From positions 1 through 22,929 of the forward strand of contig CAZOZX010000025.1 in the NCBI GenBank assembly GCA_964584415.1: DNA of 22,929 nt, in the 5' to 3' direction. Under the pieces are notes generated by a model. The model did not search any database. It was not told where the DNA came from and saw only the letters and a list, made by a program, of their open reading frames with translations. This document shows, piece by piece, positions 1 through 6,642 of this stretch (position 1 is the first letter of the stretch; the number at the start of each line of letters is the position of its first letter). The DNA comes from PHAA01 sp964584415 (GTDB lineage Bacteria > Bacillota > Syntrophomonadia > Syntrophomonadales > Syntrophomonadaceae). The position numbers and the translations under genes are program-made.

Positions 1-40
1 TATCGCAATCGCTGTTCTGGTGTTGGTTCTGGTCCGGTAA
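1..40 (+). CDS. 3' end of a cut gene, probable C-terminal membrane helix
   Basis: From base 2 one frame reads IAIAVLVLVLVR and stops at TAA (38-40). This is an all-hydrophobic run closed by an arginine, as at the end of a membrane protein. Only 12 codons are visible, so neither family nor reading frame can be confirmed. A weak 6-bp hairpin (TAGCCA 53-58 with TGGCTA 65-70) follows, but it lacks a clear T-tract. Confidence 0.35.
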   Translation, partial: IAIAVLVLVLVR

Positions 41-146
41 TCAATACATAAGTAGCCAGCGGGTTGGCTAGTCTTCTCAACATAATTTTGGCGATTATCT
101 AGTTTTTTCTGACGTCGAAAAAGGCTGACTTCGGCAATAGCATTGA

Positions 147-181
147 ATGGGGACATTCCTCTGAAGGAGGTGTGTCCCCAT
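147..181. repeat. REP-like hairpin, copy 1 (GGGGACA...TGTCCCC)
   Basis: ATGGGGACA (147-155) pairs with TGTCCCCAT (173-181). An inner CCTC/GAGG stem closes a TGAA-type loop. The same architecture recurs at 204-238, 809-855 and, degenerated, 6577-6603, always between genes. No protein is encoded. The family resembles REP/MITE-type palindromes, but no associated transposase is in the window. Confidence 0.8.
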
Positions 182-203
182 GCATTTTGTAAGCTTATAT
201 GAA

Positions 204-238
204 ATGGGGACATTCCCCTGAAAGGGGTGTGTCCCCAT
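204..238. repeat. REP-like hairpin, copy 2
   Basis: ATGGGGACA (204-212) pairs with TGTCCCCAT (230-238), with inner CCCC/GGGG arms around TGAAA. It lies 57 bp from copy 1 in the same orientation and shares the following bases GCATTT. Its 5' arm overlaps a second inverted repeat: ATATGAAATG (197-206) is perfectly complementary to CATTTCATAT (257-266), so two alternative foldings exist just upstream of the CoA-binding gene. The rest of 1-318 holds nothing else I recognise. Confidence 0.82.
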
Positions 239-318
239 GCATTTGAAGTGATATTTCATTTCATATAGGTTAATATTTAGGCAGGGGTACCAGAAGAAAA
301 ATCCAGGGAGGTTTGGCC

Positions 319-744
319 ATGGACGATTTCTTTAGCAGGTATAAAAAACTGGCGATCCTGGGGTTGTCGCGCAATCCCAAAGCTTTCAGCAGGCAGATCT
401 ATACTTTTCTGAAATCGAAAGGATTTGACCTATACCCGGTTAATCCCAATGTCGAGTTCATCGATGGCATTAAGTGTTATCCATCCATCGAGTCCCTGCC
501 TGAGGTGCAGGCGGCTGTCTTTATTACTCCACCCAGGGTTTCGGAACAGTTGCTGTCCCAGTGTAAAGAAAAAGGTATCACCAATGTATGGTTCCAGCAG
601 GGTTCAGCTGATCAAGCGGTGCTGAGAATAGCTGACCAATTGGGCATGAATTACCGCGACTCCTGCGTTTTCCTCCATCATCCCGAGTCGGGATTCCCGC
701 ACAATTTTCACCGGTTTATGGTAAGATTATTCTCCAAAAATTAG
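319..744 (+). CDS. CoA-binding domain protein (YccU-like)
   Basis: A small cytoplasmic single-domain protein of 141 residues with a Rossmann-type CoA-binding fold. The family hallmarks are visible: an N-terminal strand and turn LAILGLSRNPKAF, then the strand YPVNPN, ITPP, and VWFQQGS before the C-terminal DSCVFLHH. The length is normal for the stand-alone CoA_binding_2 family, and specific substrates for this family are generally unknown. I chose ATG 319 over the in-frame TTG 313 because GGAGG (307-311) sits 7 nt before ATG but overlaps the space needed for TTG. The gene is monocistronic: REP-like hairpins lie upstream and a strong terminator follows. The domain call is firm; the physiological role is not known. 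Confidence 0.85.
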   Translation: MDDFFSRYKKLAILGLSRNPKAFSRQIYTFLKSKGFDLYPVNPNVEFIDGIKCYPSIESLPEVQAAVFITPPRVSEQLLSQCKEKGITNVWFQQGSADQAVLRIADQLGMNYRDSCVFLHHPESGFPHNFHRFMVRLFSKN

Positions 745-769
745 TAATTGGACTTCTTTGACTCCCTGC

Positions 770-800
770 ACCAGCCTGAGTCAGGCTGGTTTTTGTTTTT
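770..800 (+). terminator. Rho-independent terminator of the CoA-binding gene
   Basis: ACCAGCCTGA (770-779) pairs with TCAGGCTGGT (781-790), a perfect 10-base inverted repeat whose central bases form the loop, followed by TTTTGTTTTT. It starts 25 nt after the stop codon. Confidence 0.9.
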
Positions 801-808
801 ATGGTTGG

Positions 809-855
809 GATGTCACGGGGACATTCCCCTGAAAGGGGTGTGTCCCCGTGACATC
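809..855. repeat. REP-like hairpin, copy 3 (perfect 15-bp outer stem)
   Basis: GATGTCACGGGGACA (809-823) is perfectly complementary to TGTCCCCGTGACATC (841-855), with inner CCCC/GGGG arms around TGAAA. The core matches copies 1 and 2. The outer arms differ from them (GTGAC instead of AT) yet still pair, so base pairing is kept while sequence changes. It lies between the convergent CoA-binding gene and the beta-helix gene and could end transcription from either side, though there is no T-tract. Confidence 0.85.
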
Positions 856-915
856 ATTAGCTTGAATCGCGAACCTTTAGCTTACTTGGCTCTCCGCTGC
901 CCCTATTCTGCGTTT

Positions 916-2793
916 CTAGGGCCGGGCTCCGGGCGTGCGCCCCATGCCTCCGTCCGGTCCGCCCGGCATTGTAGTTCCTGATTGCCCATAGGCAGTCACG
1001 GAGCTGGTTAGCTGGATACTGCTGATCAGGGTCCCGCCGGTGTAGGTTCCATCCGTATACAGCCCATCCTCGCTGGTGCCGCTGCAGCTGCCCCCGGTAT
1101 AAACCATGTAGGTTGAACCCTTGGAGAGTTCCGGTGAGGATATCACCACCGAGGCGTAATCCTTTAAGGGGGTGAAGGTCAGGATGGCATCCCCTTTGGA
1201 GTTTACGATCCGCACGATGGTGCCGGCTGGCTGGATGCCGAGATTCAGCTTCAGGCTGGCCTGGGCAGAACTATCATCAGGTGCTTCGGCCATCCCGGCG
1301 CTGCCGGCCGCCACCAGGAACCCGCCGTCGAGGGCCAATGTTCCGTTGCAATCCAGGGCGCCATTGCCGTCATTGGTAGGACCGTTGACTATTACCTGGC
1401 CGCCGCTCATGACCCAGTCGCCGTTTACATCGATACCGTCACCCTGGGCGTTGACATAGATGTATCCGCCGGTGATGTTCAGCTGGCTGCCATCCGAGGC
1501 ATTGAAATTGTTCTGCCCCGGCCGTCCGTTGACGGAAGAACCATCGCTGCCGCCGGAGGTATTTATGCCGTCATCACTGGAGGTGATATGGAATTTACCG
1601 TTGTTGATGGTTATAGCTGCACTCTCAATACCTTCATAACTCTTGTTAATGATGATATCGCCGCCGTTGAATAGCAGTGAGGTATCGGCGTGAATACCAT
1701 CGTCACCGGAACTGATGGTTAGAGTCCCGCCGTTTACGGTAATGCTGCTATTGGCATGGATGGCGTCATCGGCTGTGTTGGTGACGATATTGCCGCCGGA
1801 GATCAATACAGTTGATCCGGCTTTTATACCCTTACTGCTTTCGGTATCAGTGGCGGCAGTACTTACCTGGGTACGATTAGCCCCGGGAAATGCCTGGGTA
1901 TGAGTAATGCCGTTCTGGCTGCCGCCCCCGGCATTAACGGTGATATTCCCGTTGTCTATGTCGATGCAGGTTGCCGCTTGAATACCGTCCAGAGACGACG
2001 TTATTTGAATGTTGCCGTTGGCGATATATATCCATCCCTTGGCGGTATCGGTATCGTTGCTGGACTGGATCCCATCGCTCCCGGACGTGATGGTGATATT
2101 GCCGTCTCGCACTGCCACGCAGTCCTTGCCCTTTATCCCATCACCCACTGCTTTAATAGTTATGGTACCCGAAACAATTTTCAGGTCGTCATTGCAGACG
2201 ATTCCGTGTTTATAGTTGCCATTGACCGCCAGGCTGCCGGTACCATTGATGGTAAGATCGTCATGGCTATAAATAGCGGCATCGGGTTGGTCTTCGGAGG
2301 TAATGGCCTGGCTGTAGGTTGATCCGTCGGTCACCTTGTTGATGGTATTGACCGCCAGGGTTATTATGGCTTTCTCAGCATTCTGCACATAGATGGGAGA
2401 AGAACTGAGATTGGTCAGATTGACCCCGTTCAACACCAGTTTGACCGTATTCTTATCGCTGGAATTAACCACTACCTGGCCATTGGCCAGGGAACCGGCC
2501 ACTACGTAGGTCCCGCCGGACTGGATGGTTACGGTGCTTCCTGATACTACTGCACCTGAACCATTTACACTTATCTTGTCACCAGCCAGGGTGATCTGGG
2601 TAGCCTGGCTGTTATTCCAGCTGCTGTCCAGGTCCTCGCTGTCAAAATCGACCGTGAGAGAGCTGACCGCAGCGGCCGAATCTGCGGCAGCAGTGGTGGT
2701 GCTGTTCCGGGAACAACCGGCGCCCACACCGGACAGGAGCAGCAATCCCATTATTAAACTGATCAACTTTTTGGTTTTTTGGGTCATAGCCAT
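916..2793 (-). CDS. Secreted beta-helix carbohydrate-binding protein (Cthe_2159-like)
   Basis: A 625-residue exported protein. Residues 8-26 form a hydrophobic signal segment ending GVGAGC; Cys27 may be lipidated, although the residue at -3 is Gly rather than the usual Leu/Val. The body consists of short beta-helix coils carrying repeated [D/E]-G-I or D-A-I turns (DGIKGKD, DGIQSS, DGIQAA, DAIHAN, DGIHAD, EGIESA, DGINTS, DGIDVN), typical of the pectate-lyase-like Cthe_2159 carbohydrate-binding family. The C-terminus is Gly/Pro-rich (PGGPDGGMGRTPGARP). I see no catalytic signature, so binding of an acidic or beta-linked polysaccharide is inferred from the family. The start is ATG 2793, with GGAG 9 nt upstream. 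It is the last gene of the VTC/DUF4956 operon, 44 nt after its neighbour. Confidence 0.85.
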   Translation of the reverse strand: MAMTQKTKKLISLIMGLLLLSGVGAGCSRNSTTTAAADSAAAVSSLTVDFDSEDLDSSWNNSQATQITLAGDKISVNGSGAVVSGSTVTIQSGGTYVVAGSLANGQVVVNSSDKNTVKLVLNGVNLTNLSSSPIYVQNAEKAIITLAVNTINKVTDGSTYSQAITSEDQPDAAIYSHDDLTINGTGSLAVNGNYKHGIVCNDDLKIVSGTITIKAVGDGIKGKDCVAVRDGNITITSGSDGIQSSNDTDTAKGWIYIANGNIQITSSLDGIQAATCIDIDNGNITVNAGGGSQNGITHTQAFPGANRTQVSTAATDTESSKGIKAGSTVLISGGNIVTNTADDAIHANSSITVNGGTLTISSGDDGIHADTSLLFNGGDIIINKSYEGIESAAITINNGKFHITSSDDGINTSGGSDGSSVNGRPGQNNFNASDGSQLNITGGYIYVNAQGDGIDVNGDWVMSGGQVIVNGPTNDGNGALDCNGTLALDGGFLVAAGSAGMAEAPDDSSAQASLKLNLGIQPAGTIVRIVNSKGDAILTFTPLKDYASVVISSPELSKGSTYMVYTGGSCSGTSEDGLYTDGTYTGGTLISSIQLTSSVTAYGQSGTTMPGGPDGGMGRTPGARP

Positions 2794-2837
2794 TCTATTT
2801 AACTCCTTTCTGAACGTCGTAGGTTGTTTGCAAAGGA

Positions 2838-3527
2838 CTAATAATAAGATCTGTTTTCGGTCTCGTTAAGTGTCAAGGATATATCCAGGTTACCGTTGCG
2901 GCAGCGCAGTTCATCCAGGAAATCCTTATGGGAAATGCCGGATTTCATCTGAACACGATAAAGTATATTGAACAGGGCTCCAAAATCACTGGTCTTCACC
3001 TTCTGCAGCTGCCAGGAATCAGCGTAGCGGCCCAGGACATCATCGAACAAGCTCTGGTAATTGAGGTTTTCGGGTACTGATATTTTAAGCAGCATACCGG
3101 TATTAGGCGGAGCAGCGTATTGGATTTTGTGTAATACCAGCATCACCCCGCACAGGATGACCGCAAACAGGGCGGCGTATTGAATATGGGCCATCCCGCA
3201 GGCCAGCCCTACCGCCAGTGAAAAGAAAACATAGGCTATATCCTTGGGCTCACCGGCCGCGCTGCGAAAACGAATCAGTGAAAATGCTCCCGCCAAACTG
3301 AAAGCCCGGGCGACATTATCGCCGATCATAAGGATGATTATGGCAATGATAGCGGGCAGCATAATCAAGGTGACCGGAAACGATGATGAATATCCTTCTT
3401 CCCGGTGGGTACTTATGTAAGCCCGGCTGATGATCAAGCCCAGTAACAGGGCTGATACTATAATGACTACCGTCTTGCCTACGGTAAGCGATTCACTGAC
3501 CGCAGATGAAAAAATTGCCTCTAACAA
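2838..3527 (-). CDS. DUF4956 membrane protein
   Basis: A 229-residue membrane protein with about four N-terminal helices (near residues 17-37, 48-70, 97-116 and 118-136), followed by a soluble alpha/beta domain of about 90 residues. The conserved loop AFSLAGAFSLIRFRSAAGEPKD between helices 2 and 3 is the signature I associate with DUF4956. The function is unknown, but these genes repeatedly accompany VTC-domain polymerases, so a membrane partner or channel for the polymer is a reasonable inference. The start is TTG 3527, 6 nt after AGGAGGG (3540-3534). A longer frame from TTG 3560 would overlap the previous stop codon and has no ribosome site. The gene is translated between the polymerase and the beta-helix gene in one operon. 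Confidence 0.82.
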   Translation of the reverse strand: MLEAIFSSAVSESLTVGKTVVIIVSALLLGLIISRAYISTHREEGYSSSFPVTLIMLPAIIAIIILMIGDNVARAFSLAGAFSLIRFRSAAGEPKDIAYVFFSLAVGLACGMAHIQYAALFAVILCGVMLVLHKIQYAAPPNTGMLLKISVPENLNYQSLFDDVLGRYADSWQLQKVKTSDFGALFNILYRVQMKSGISHKDFLDELRCRNGNLDISLTLNETENRSYY

Positions 3528-3556
3528 GGGTATCCCTCCTTCCTGTCTGTTTATTA

Positions 3557-4300
3557 TCAAACCGCTGTCATCAGGCTGCGGTCGTTCATTTCGCGGCGAA
3601 ACTGGCTATACTCCCGCCCATATTTAGAGTAACTGGCGGGGTAGACCTGGTGCTCGGCCAGCAGGTGGGCCAACCAGAACGGGAGCGCATGGGCCACCTT
3701 GACTTCCATCAGGTGATGGCCAGGTGGTAATAAGCACTCACCGAACCTGGGTACGCTCAGACTTAACTGCTCGCGCCGGGTGATAATATCGCTGTCGAGG
3801 GTAATGCGAAGATCCGGTTGGTTTAGGCCGAAAAGGGCTGTACGCTTATAACTGATGTAAGTAACCGGTTTTACCTCATTACGTTGCAGGAAACAACCGA
3901 TTTCTTTCAAAACCTGGCGCTGCATATAATCCGGGCTGCCCGGGTAAACACCGTGGTTCAGAAACTGCTGGGCCTGGTCGAGGGTCAATTCCACCCGCCT
4001 TTTGTTGACCATGCCGTCTATTTTCTTTTTAATCTCCAGGAAAACCTGGCTATCCGGGCCGGCCGGCCCGCCGTAACAGCGCAGGCGCAGTTTTTCCTTA
4101 TAATAGGGCTTGGCCAGGGAATGGCGGATGATACGTGAATCTTCGGTGTCATAATAGATGTTATTTATGATGTACCCGGATCCATCCCGGCAGTTTTGGT
4201 CAGGCTGCATTTGCTCCATTAAGGCCGGCAGAACTAAATTGTACTGGCTGGAATCCAGGATGAACTTGGACTCATATCTTTTGAAGGCGCTGATTGCCAC
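3557..4300 (-). CDS. VTC-domain polyphosphate polymerase
   Basis: A 247-residue stand-alone VTC domain, a tunnel-shaped triphosphate-tunnel fold that makes polyphosphate from ATP in the yeast Vtc4 relative. Tunnel-lining basic and acidic residues are visible: RYESK (R8, E10, K12), YYDT (49-52), KLRLRCY (R72, R74), EIKKK (E89, K91), KRR (100-102), YKR (R153), MEVK (E199, K201) and SKYG (K226). The set looks complete, so activity is likely; which polymer is made is inferred from the family. The start is GTG 4300, with GAGGGGG 7 nt upstream. It is the first gene of an operon with DUF4956 (29 nt gap) and the beta-helix protein, and is divergent from the two-component system across 186 bp. Confidence 0.88.
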   Translation of the reverse strand: MAISAFKRYESKFILDSSQYNLVLPALMEQMQPDQNCRDGSGYIINNIYYDTEDSRIIRHSLAKPYYKEKLRLRCYGGPAGPDSQVFLEIKKKIDGMVNKRRVELTLDQAQQFLNHGVYPGSPDYMQRQVLKEIGCFLQRNEVKPVTYISYKRTALFGLNQPDLRITLDSDIITRREQLSLSVPRFGECLLPPGHHLMEVKVAHALPFWLAHLLAEHQVYPASYSKYGREYSQFRREMNDRSLMTAV

Positions 4301-4486
4301 TTCGCTTCCCCCTCAGAAATTTGATTTTGATCGTGTTCATATCATAATCGGCGGGACTTAAATTTATCTGAAGCAAACACTTCAGACTATTTTAAGGTTG
4401 CTAATCTAAGATCACAGCAAATAGAAAATAGGGATGGCATAGTATAAAATTGGAATCAGGTAAAAGCCATCTGGGAGGCAGCCCAT

Positions 4487-5161
4487 ATGAGGATACTGAT
4501 AGTAGAGGATGAAGTGCGCTTAGCGGAGGCCCTGGCCCAGATCATGAGGGAAAGCAAGTATGCTGTCGACGTGGTCAATGACGGTGAATCCGGCTTTGAT
4601 TATGCCATGAGCGGAATCTATGATGTAATTGTTTTGGACGTGATGCTGCCCAGGATGAATGGCTTTGAAATTGTCCAGCAAATGCGCCGGGAAAAAAACC
4701 ACACCCCGGTCATTCTCCTGACTGCCCGGGATGCAGTCAATGATAAAGTAACCGGCCTTGATTGCGGGGCGGATGACTACCTCACCAAGCCTTTTGTGGC
4801 CGCGGAACTGCTGGCCCGGATCCGGGCGCTGTCCCGCCGCCAGGGTGAAGTGGTGGTCAGCGAACTGAGCTTTGATGATGTCAGGCTTAATTTGTCCACC
4901 TACATCCTGGAGTGCCGCTTCAAATCGGTGCGCCTGGGCTTGAAAGAGTTTGAGGTTATGCGCATGCTGATGGCCAACCCTACCAATGTTATTCCGAAAG
5001 AGGATATCCTTCTGAAGGTATGGGGGACTGAAAGCGATGCCGAGGACAACAATGTGGAGGCTTATGTTTCCTTTCTCAGGAAGAAGCTTTTCTACCTGGG
5101 CTCGGAAGTGAATATTGCTACAGTCCGTAAAGTAGGTTATTACCTGGATGTGAAAAAATGA
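4487..5161 (+). CDS. OmpR/PhoB-family response regulator
   Basis: A 224-residue transcriptional regulator. The receiver domain (1-118) has the acidic pair E7/D8, phospho-acceptor D51 in IVLDVMLP, T79 in LLTARD and K101 in LTKPF. The winged-helix DNA-binding domain (about 125-222) shows LGLKEFEVMRML and VEAYVSFLRKKL, then VRKVGYYL. ATG 4487 is preceded by GGGAGG. A TATAAA box at 4443-4448 could be its -10, but no good -35 is seen. The stop overlaps the kinase start (ATGA), so the two proteins are coupled. Divergent placement beside the polyphosphate polymerase operon suggests, but does not prove, that it regulates that operon. Confidence 0.92.
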   Translation: MRILIVEDEVRLAEALAQIMRESKYAVDVVNDGESGFDYAMSGIYDVIVLDVMLPRMNGFEIVQQMRREKNHTPVILLTARDAVNDKVTGLDCGADDYLTKPFVAAELLARIRALSRRQGEVVVSELSFDDVRLNLSTYILECRFKSVRLGLKEFEVMRMLMANPTNVIPKEDILLKVWGTESDAEDNNVEAYVSFLRKKLFYLGSEVNIATVRKVGYYLDVKK

Positions 5162-6390
5162 TCAGAAATCTGAAAATCAAATTTGTTCTTATTAATATGG
5201 TCCTGATCACCGTGGTGCTGGCTATAACTTTCGGGGCTGTATATGCTTCTGCGCAAAACCGTCTGGAGCGGCAAAGCATGGATGTGCTGGAGCGGGCAGT
5301 CAGGGAAGAAAACCGCAGCAATCCACCTCCGCAGGGAGACAAGGAACCGATGCGGGACCCGGGTTTTGTGCCCATTCCCACCTTTACGGTTGACCTGGAT
5401 CAGGATGGCAATATAGTGAGTGCCAAGGGGGCCCTGTTCGATTTCTCCGACCAGGCGGTCCTGCATGAAATTGTGGATCAATGCCTGGCCGGGCAGGGCA
5501 GCAGCGGCGTTATCGCCGACGCTAACCTCAGGTACCTGATGCAGTCATCCGACAATGGTACACGCATCGCATTTGTCGATCGCAGCATGGAGCTGAGCAC
5601 TCTGGCCGGACTGATTAAGATATCACTCCTGGTAGGCTTGGGCAGCCTGTTAGCATTTTTGCTGATCAGCTTATACCTGGCCAACTGGGCTTTGCGGCCG
5701 GTAGCTCGGGCCTGGGAACAGCAGAAGCAATTCGTGGCTGACGCCTCGCATGAATTGAAGACTCCTTTGACAGTTATACTGGCCAATGCCGGTATTGTCC
5801 TGGCTCACCCGGATGATACGGTGCAGAAGCAAGCCAAATGGATCGAATACATCCAGGCCGAAGCAACCCGGATGAGTTCTCTGGTGGAAAGCCTGCTTTT
5901 CCTGGCGCGTTCCGACGACTCCAAAGCCCGGATAGTGATGTCCCGGGTCAATCTGAGCGATATCATATGGGAGGTAGTATTGCCTTTCGAACCGGTAATA
6001 TATGAACAGAACAAAAAAATTCTGACTGAAATCGAACCGAATTTATTCATAAACGGGGATGAGGGGAAATTAAGGCAACTGGTGAGCATCCTGCTGGACA
6101 ATGCCTGTAAGTATGCTGATGATCAGGGGGTAATAGCAGTTCGTTTGGTGCGCAGCCGGGAACATAAAGTCCAATTGACGGTAAGCAACACCGGCTCCCA
6201 TATTCCTGCCGCCGATCTGGAGAATATCTTTGAACGTTTTTACCGGGTTGAGAAATCCAGAGCCCGGCAGCAGGGGGGATACGGTTTGGGCCTCTCCATA
6301 GCCCACAGTATTGTGGAGATGCATAAGGCTAAAATTTCGGTTGCCAGCAGTCCTGAATCCGGGACCGAATTTACAGTAGTTTTCTCCTGA
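5158..6390 (+). CDS. Membrane sensor histidine kinase
   Basis: A 410-residue kinase. Transmembrane segment 1 spans about residues 9-30, an extracytoplasmic sensor of about 120 residues follows, and transmembrane segment 2 spans 152-176. After a very short linker comes the dimerisation box ADASHELKTPLT with His198. The ATPase domain has the N box LLDNACKYA, a G1 box with Asn in place of the usual Asp (SNTGSHIP), the F box IFERFYRV and G2 GYGLGLSI. No full HAMP domain is evident. The sensor region contains a Pro/Asp-rich stretch (55-70) and resembles no ligand fold I can name. Its start lies inside the regulator's stop (ATGA). A structured element begins 3 bases after its stop and probably ends transcription. 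Confidence 0.92.
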   Translation: MIRNLKIKFVLINMVLITVVLAITFGAVYASAQNRLERQSMDVLERAVREENRSNPPPQGDKEPMRDPGFVPIPTFTVDLDQDGNIVSAKGALFDFSDQAVLHEIVDQCLAGQGSSGVIADANLRYLMQSSDNGTRIAFVDRSMELSTLAGLIKISLLVGLGSLLAFLLISLYLANWALRPVARAWEQQKQFVADASHELKTPLTVILANAGIVLAHPDDTVQKQAKWIEYIQAEATRMSSLVESLLFLARSDDSKARIVMSRVNLSDIIWEVVLPFEPVIYEQNKKILTEIEPNLFINGDEGKLRQLVSILLDNACKYADDQGVIAVRLVRSREHKVQLTVSNTGSHIPAADLENIFERFYRVEKSRARQQGGYGLGLSIAHSIVEMHKAKISVASSPESGTEFTVVFS

Positions 6391-6392
6391 CC

Positions 6393-6502
6393 GGCAAAAA
6401 GGGCTTATAACTGCGTTAATACGGAGCCGCTGTTCAATCGACGTACCCGAAGTACGCCTCAATCACAGCGGGTCCGATTGCCTTGTTCTCAGCCTTTTTT
6501 GC
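6393..6502. repeat. Structured intergenic element, copy 1 (terminator-like, nested stems)
   Basis: Nested pairing is visible. GCAAAAAGGGCT (6394-6405) pairs with AGCCTTTTTTGC (6491-6502, one G-T). CGGA (6422-6425) pairs with TCCG (6473-6476). CCGCTGT (6427-6433) pairs with ACAGCGG (6465-6471). CGTAC (6442-6446) pairs with GTACG (6452-6456). CAATC repeats directly on both sides of the inner hairpin. Copies 2 and 3 (18146-18390) keep the design with different paired bases. The T-tract arm would terminate the kinase transcript; the A-tract arm would do the same for the opposite strand. Confidence 0.8.
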
Positions 6503-6576
6503 ACGGCCAGGCTGGGGTTGAAAAAAGGCCCACAGAGGCACTAATTTGGGAAAAGCATTAGTCCACGTGTTTAAAA

Positions 6577-6603
6577 GGACATTACCCCTTAAGGGGTATG
6601 TCC
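6577..6603. repeat. REP-like hairpin, copy 4 (degenerate)
   Basis: GGACAT (6577-6582) pairs with ATGTCC (6598-6603) and TACCCC pairs with GGGGTA around TTAA. The core matches the three left-end copies (GACATT...CCCC...GGGG...TGTCC), but the outer arms have decayed. It lies 39 bp beyond the stop of the FeS oxidoreductase gene. Just upstream ACTAAT (6540-6545) and ATTAGT (6557-6562) form a further weak stem. Confidence 0.65.
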
Positions 6604-6642
6604 CTTTACTTTCCCTGTAAAGGCAGCTGCCAAGCCCAGTAA

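Noticed and set aside
53..70. TAGCCA/TGGCTA hairpin as terminator of the cut left-end gene
   Set aside because: Only a 6-bp stem and no T-tract after it.
147..238. Two similar hairpins 57 bp apart considered as a CRISPR remnant
   Set aside because: Only two units, each itself a long palindrome; further copies are dispersed between unrelated genes; no cas genes.
748..981. 77-codon plus-strand frame after the CoA-binding gene
   Set aside because: It runs through a terminator, a REP-like hairpin and the antisense of the beta-helix gene; its composition is not protein-like.
1172..2322. Several plus-strand frames of 60-140 codons
   Set aside because: Antisense shadows of the repetitive beta-helix gene; no ribosome sites or recognisable domains.
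3528..3560. Longer DUF4956 start at TTG 3560
   Set aside because: It overlaps the polymerase stop, lacks a ribosome site, and the strong AGGAGGG lies inside the extension, placed for TTG 3527.
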